From: a virus
Strand: one strand, 5' to 3'
Length of the DNA stretch: 64,000 bases
IMG/VR virus record: IMGVR_UViG_3300021963_000047
Coordinates: 1-64,000 of that record
A model generated the notes under the pieces. It was not told the DNA's origin, made no database searches, and saw only the letters and a list, made by a program, of their open reading frames with translations. Within the stretch, counting starts at the first letter, position 1. Every line of letters begins with the position of its first letter. A program made the translations under genes and the position numbers. Of this stretch, positions 61,015 through 64,000 are shown piece by piece.

Positions 61015-61848
61015 ATGGATATTAATGAAGTTAATAAGATTAAATCTACTATAAAAGATAATGTAAATACACAACTATTTAAAAAACCATTTATCGTATT
61101 AAATACATATGGTAAAGATAACGGATCTATAAGATATAAAGATTATGGAAAAGATCCAATCTGTACACATTTAATTCAAATGTTTAATTATGAAGGTATT
61201 AATATTGAATATAAATTCAATGAGTTTGGTTTAAGAGGACCGTCTTTAAAAAACAAAAATAAAAAAATACTTTTTGCTGGAGGTAGTTTTTGTTTTGGAA
61301 CTGGTGTAAATGTTGAGCAAACTTTTCCATATATTATATCAGAACAACTAGATGCAGACTATCTAAATTTGAGTGATGTTGATTCTCTTAGTGAATTAAT
61401 TCCCATATTAAAAGATATAAAAGAAAAATTTAAACCAGATTATTTTATTCTATCTGATACTAGGTTTATCACAGAAATCGGTTGGCTTAGACTCTATATA
61501 TTGGATAGATTTCCAAAACAAAATGAACAAAAACTAGGATGGGAAGCTATAGCCGATAATACCATATTATCAAATGGTGACATTAGAAGATTTGCGCAGC
61601 ATCTATTTGAAAAGACAGACGATGATACATTATTAATGTTTGAAGCTTTTTGTAAAGATCTTTTTGATATTCCTATGATATTTGTTTATTTTAATAGAAA
61701 AAGCTTTGCAAATAAAACTATTGATTTTAAATATTTTAAACAAATAAAATTAGAAGCTAAAGACGTAGTAGATATATCACGAGATAATAATCATCCAGGT
61801 CCATTAACACACAAGATGGTGGCTGATAAAATACTTAAACTTCTATAA
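61015..61848 (+). CDS. SGNH/GDSL-type hydrolase
   Basis: 277 aa. FNEFGLRGP then LFAGGSFCFGTGV provides the Gly-x-Ser block I with the nucleophile Ser, and the C-terminal RDNNHPGPLTHKMVA has the DxxH catalytic pair. SGNH enzymes remove acyl groups from lipids, peptidoglycan or surface sugars. Its place next to the receptor-binding adhesin suggests deacetylation of host surface glycans. It converges with and overlaps the oxygenase gene on the other strand by 14 bases. Confidence 0.75.
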   Translation: MDINEVNKIKSTIKDNVNTQLFKKPFIVLNTYGKDNGSIRYKDYGKDPICTHLIQMFNYEGINIEYKFNEFGLRGPSLKNKNKKILFAGGSFCFGTGVNVEQTFPYIISEQLDADYLNLSDVDSLSELIPILKDIKEKFKPDYFILSDTRFITEIGWLRLYILDRFPKQNEQKLGWEAIADNTILSNGDIRRFAQHLFEKTDDDTLLMFEAFCKDLFDIPMIFVYFNRKSFANKTIDFKYFKQIKLEAKDVVDISRDNNHPGPLTHKMVADKILKLL

Positions 61849-62806
61849 TAAGATCTTTACTACCATTCTTAATTAATTCTTCTGTTTTTTCTGTTACAAA
61901 ACCAGTCACTTGTAATGTAAATCTTGGTGTATATCCGAAGTTTGCAGTTCCATGTGGCATGTTACACCAATCATATACTAAACATTCTCCAGCATCATAT
62001 TGATGATAGTAAGTATTGCCAAATTGCCATACGTGGCCATAATCCCAATCATTCAATGCTATTAATAGTCTTCTAAGTTTGAGCGGGTTCTTATCTGCAC
62101 CAGCTGCTTTCCATCTATCTCTCCAGTGTGGTCTAGCATATCGCATTTGTTGATCAATATGAAATGGTGTAACTTGTCCTAATAATTGGATATGAATCCT
62201 CATCTGATGTACATCAAAGCCTATAGCTTCTGCCATTCTATGAAAAACTAAGTAATCTTCATGATGATTATTTTTCCAATCTTCTTTACCATCTTTATCA
62301 AAACCAACAAGAGAAACTAAAGAATCATTATACATACAAGATATGTCTTCTTGTCTAGAAGCACGTTTTATATCCAGTAATTCTCCTTCATGAAGATCTT
62401 TATCTTGTTGTGACAAATTTCTAGGTCTGTAGTTGCCTATAGTTTGTTCTTTACAATCATTTAAAGCTTTCTCTAGTCCTTTAGACCAATCACCTTTAAA
62501 CTTACACATGATCTTAAATGTTTCTTCATTTGGATCTGCTTTAGTATTAAAGTGCCAGTTTGATCTTAACTTATTATGATGCCATCTAGAAGGTATACCA
62601 TCAACAGTAAAGACATTCATGTTAGATTCAGAATGTTTCTTTAGTTGCTCATCAGAATACATATCTTCTTGATACTGTGAATCTTCAATGTTTACACCAG
62701 CTTGAAGCTCAGGCACTTTTTCTGGCATATACTCAGATATATTTTGTTTTGAATTCCAATTATATCCTTGATTCTTTATCATTTTGCTTGTATCATACGT
62801 GGTCAT
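61835..62806 (-). CDS. 2OG-Fe(II) oxygenase-like protein (paralogue of 9686 protein)
   Basis: 323 aa. FHIDQQ gives HxD (H216, D218), MPHGTANFG the distal His (H285) and RFTLQVTG the Arg (R295) for 2-oxoglutarate. LIALNDWDYGHVWQFGNTYYHQYDAGECLVYDW matches the corresponding stretch of the protein at 9686-10441, so the two are paralogues. Last gene of a tight operon of three oxygenase-like genes. Substrate unknown. Confidence 0.75.
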   Translation of the reverse strand: MTTYDTSKMIKNQGYNWNSKQNISEYMPEKVPELQAGVNIEDSQYQEDMYSDEQLKKHSESNMNVFTVDGIPSRWHHNKLRSNWHFNTKADPNEETFKIMCKFKGDWSKGLEKALNDCKEQTIGNYRPRNLSQQDKDLHEGELLDIKRASRQEDISCMYNDSLVSLVGFDKDGKEDWKNNHHEDYLVFHRMAEAIGFDVHQMRIHIQLLGQVTPFHIDQQMRYARPHWRDRWKAAGADKNPLKLRRLLIALNDWDYGHVWQFGNTYYHQYDAGECLVYDWCNMPHGTANFGYTPRFTLQVTGFVTEKTEELIKNGSKDLIIEV

Positions 62807-63330
62807 TTGTTTCCTGGCCCTTCACCCCTGACTGAATATTGTATTTTTGATATTAACCAATCATATGATTTTTCATCAGAAACATCTATATCTACCGCAT
62901 AATGTACTGTAGAATCTCTAAAACAAAAACTGTAATGACATAAATTTGAATTTATTATCATCCATTGGTTTTGTCTAAAGTGTTGAATCTTTCCGTCAAT
63001 AATATATGTACAATCTTCTGGATGTGTAAAATTTGGATGACAATTCAATCTAATATATTTTCTTTGATATTTCTCAAGTATTAAATCCCTGTGTGGTAAA
63101 AAGAAACTACCACGATTTAATTCTATCCTGACCGGTTTGTTAGTTATAACATACTCAGGAATATTCCATGTTTCTGGTGGTCTTTTATAATGCCAAACAA
63201 GCTTATTACCTATCTGATTTTCATACTTTTTTTGTTCTACAAGATCAGAATGTATCATTTCGTGTGGAGCATACAGATCTAATCCTATAACATTTCCATA
63301 TAATGAAAATATCTCAGTTGTAGAAAGCAT
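62803..63330 (-). CDS. Putative 2OG-Fe(II) oxygenase, small
   Basis: 175 aa. FLPHRDLI (H80, D82) and LCHYSFCF (H132) have the HxD...H spacing of a compact double-stranded beta-helix oxygenase, with YIIDGKIQHFRQNQWMIIN between them as in prolyl-hydroxylase-like proteins. Overlaps the next gene by 4 bases (ATGA). Activity is inferred from the motif only. Confidence 0.6.
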   Translation of the reverse strand: MLSTTEIFSLYGNVIGLDLYAPHEMIHSDLVEQKKYENQIGNKLVWHYKRPPETWNIPEYVITNKPVRIELNRGSFFLPHRDLILEKYQRKYIRLNCHPNFTHPEDCTYIIDGKIQHFRQNQWMIINSNLCHYSFCFRDSTVHYAVDIDVSDEKSYDWLISKIQYSVRGEGPGNK

Positions 63331-63912
63331 TTAGTATTCCTTACAATTTGGTAATAAGTTAGATATAGCTTTCATATTCTTTTCTGTAATATAGACACTC
63401 ATTAAAACATGATAGATATCATCTGTAAAAGAAAATGATCCATGTACTTTTCTAGTATTAAGGATATAAGGAACTCCAGCTTTAAATTTTACCAATTTAT
63501 CATCATAGATAAAGCACCATTCGTGTGTTTCAACTTTATTTAGAGGTATAAAAATTCTAAATTGTGGGTTTAATCCATACGCATCTCTATGCATCTTAAA
63601 ATAAGAACCAGTATCTATCTTAACTGCCCGACATCTAGCTAAGTTTTCCCACTTATCAAAAAACTTTTTGATACTAGGACAATCTAATAAATTTTGATTG
63701 TATGATTGATCTTGTTCATGCTTATTTTTATTTTCTAAACCAAGATCATCAATCGGTCCAGTAAGATTGATGGCACTTTTACCATGCGTAGCAGGTATCC
63801 ATGTATTTAAAGCTTGTAATTCTTCTATAGTATTATTATCAAACTTATAATCAAGTTCAATTATATCACCGTAAGCACTTAGTACACTTAACATACTTAA
63901 TACTTCTGTCAT
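63331..63912 (-). CDS. Putative 2OG-Fe(II) oxygenase, aspartyl-hydroxylase-like
   Basis: 193 aa. YFKMHRDAYG (H108, D110) and TRKVHGSFSF (H157) form the HxD...H set; RIFIPLNKVETHEWCFIYDD resembles Asp/Asn hydroxylase family proteins. Shares layout with the 62803 protein, so the two are probably related by duplication. First fully visible gene of the leftward operon; it abuts the next gene. Confidence 0.65.
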   Translation of the reverse strand: MTEVLSMLSVLSAYGDIIELDYKFDNNTIEELQALNTWIPATHGKSAINLTGPIDDLGLENKNKHEQDQSYNQNLLDCPSIKKFFDKWENLARCRAVKIDTGSYFKMHRDAYGLNPQFRIFIPLNKVETHEWCFIYDDKLVKFKAGVPYILNTRKVHGSFSFTDDIYHVLMSVYITEKNMKAISNLLPNCKEY

Positions 63913-63998
63913 AATAAATCCTTTTTATGATGCTTAAATCTCTTGATCTCATTATAGATCTTCACGACAGTTTTAGGACCATCTGAGATGTACCAACA
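63909..63998 (-). CDS. 3' end of unidentified CDS (cut by window edge)
   Basis: 29 codons and a TGA at 63909-63911 that overlaps the ATG of the following gene (ATGA). The visible peptide (WYISDGPKTVVKIYNEIKRFKHHKK) is basic. It is the upstream partner in the oxygenase operon. Product unknown. Confidence 0.45.
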   Translation of the reverse strand, partial: CWYISDGPKTVVKIYNEIKRFKHHKKDLL

Positions 63999-64000
63999 TG

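Noticed and set aside
1-64000. Insertion sequences, integrase or attachment sites
   Set aside because: No transposase or integrase motifs and no duplicated tRNA ends were found; the phage looks strictly virulent in this window.

Overview
This window is part of the genome of a large, AT-rich, T4-like contractile-tailed phage (Straboviridae/Kyanoviridae-like). The evidence is a nearly complete T4-type baseplate set (gp48, gp26, gp4, gp54-like, gp53, gp27, gp5, PAAR tip, gp25, gp6, gp7, gp8), the replication/late-transcription trio gp33-gp59-gp32, T4 RNase H, NrdB and repeated TATAAATA late-promoter boxes. PhoH, an S-adenosylmethionine decarboxylase, ClpP, DUF6433 and DUF4815 proteins resemble marine phages of the cyanophage/pelagiphage type. 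The host is most likely a marine alphaproteobacterium: the phage carries a circularly permuted (two-piece) alphaproteobacterial-type tmRNA and pieces of a tripartite tricarboxylate (Tct) transporter. Host assignment is inference.

Layout. 0-12.4 kb (+ strand): nrdB and zinc-ribbon proteins, a GIY-YIG-like protein, a tRNA cluster (Leu, Gly, CAT) with a 34-aa polybasic peptide, a YkuK-like RNase H-fold protein, a Bax-inhibitor-1 homologue, a radical SAM protein, an exported cell-wall module (RlpA-like lipoprotein plus TIGR02594 peptidase), ClpP, small membrane proteins, a nucleotidyltransferase, then TctA - 2OG-Fe oxygenase - unknown - TctC. 12.3-19.5 kb (- strand): SprT protease, PD-(D/E)XK nuclease, PhoH, small conserved proteins, RNase H, glycosyltransferase, SpeD, DUF2693, glutaredoxin, DUF932. 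19.5-23.9 kb (+): divergent sigma70 promoters, two unknown genes, the permuted tmRNA, two tRNAs, gp33, gp59, gp32 and a strong terminator. 23.9-29.2 kb (-): a 1118-aa virion lysin with two hydrolase domains, gp26 with an apparent -1 frameshift extension, and gp48. 29.2-61.8 kb (+): the baseplate and tail-fibre block, ending in a LamG-repeat adhesin and an SGNH hydrolase. 61.8-64 kb (-): a tight operon of three 2OG-Fe(II)-oxygenase-like proteins plus a cut-off gene.

How it works together. Early genes appear to be read from consensus sigma70 promoters (TTGACA-N16/17-TATAAT-like) at 2.2, 19.5-19.7 and 22.9 kb. Late genes carry TATAAATA boxes that gp33 would help activate. Lytic activity is split from the gp5 spike into a separate opposite-strand gene. 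The accessory genes point to control of host translation (tRNAs, tmRNA), protein turnover (ClpP, SprT), uptake of organic acids (Tct) and polyamine synthesis (SpeD). No stretch longer than 300 bases lacks a gene: the tmRNA fills 21.3-21.6 kb, and the 225-base gap at 19.5-19.7 kb is a promoter region.
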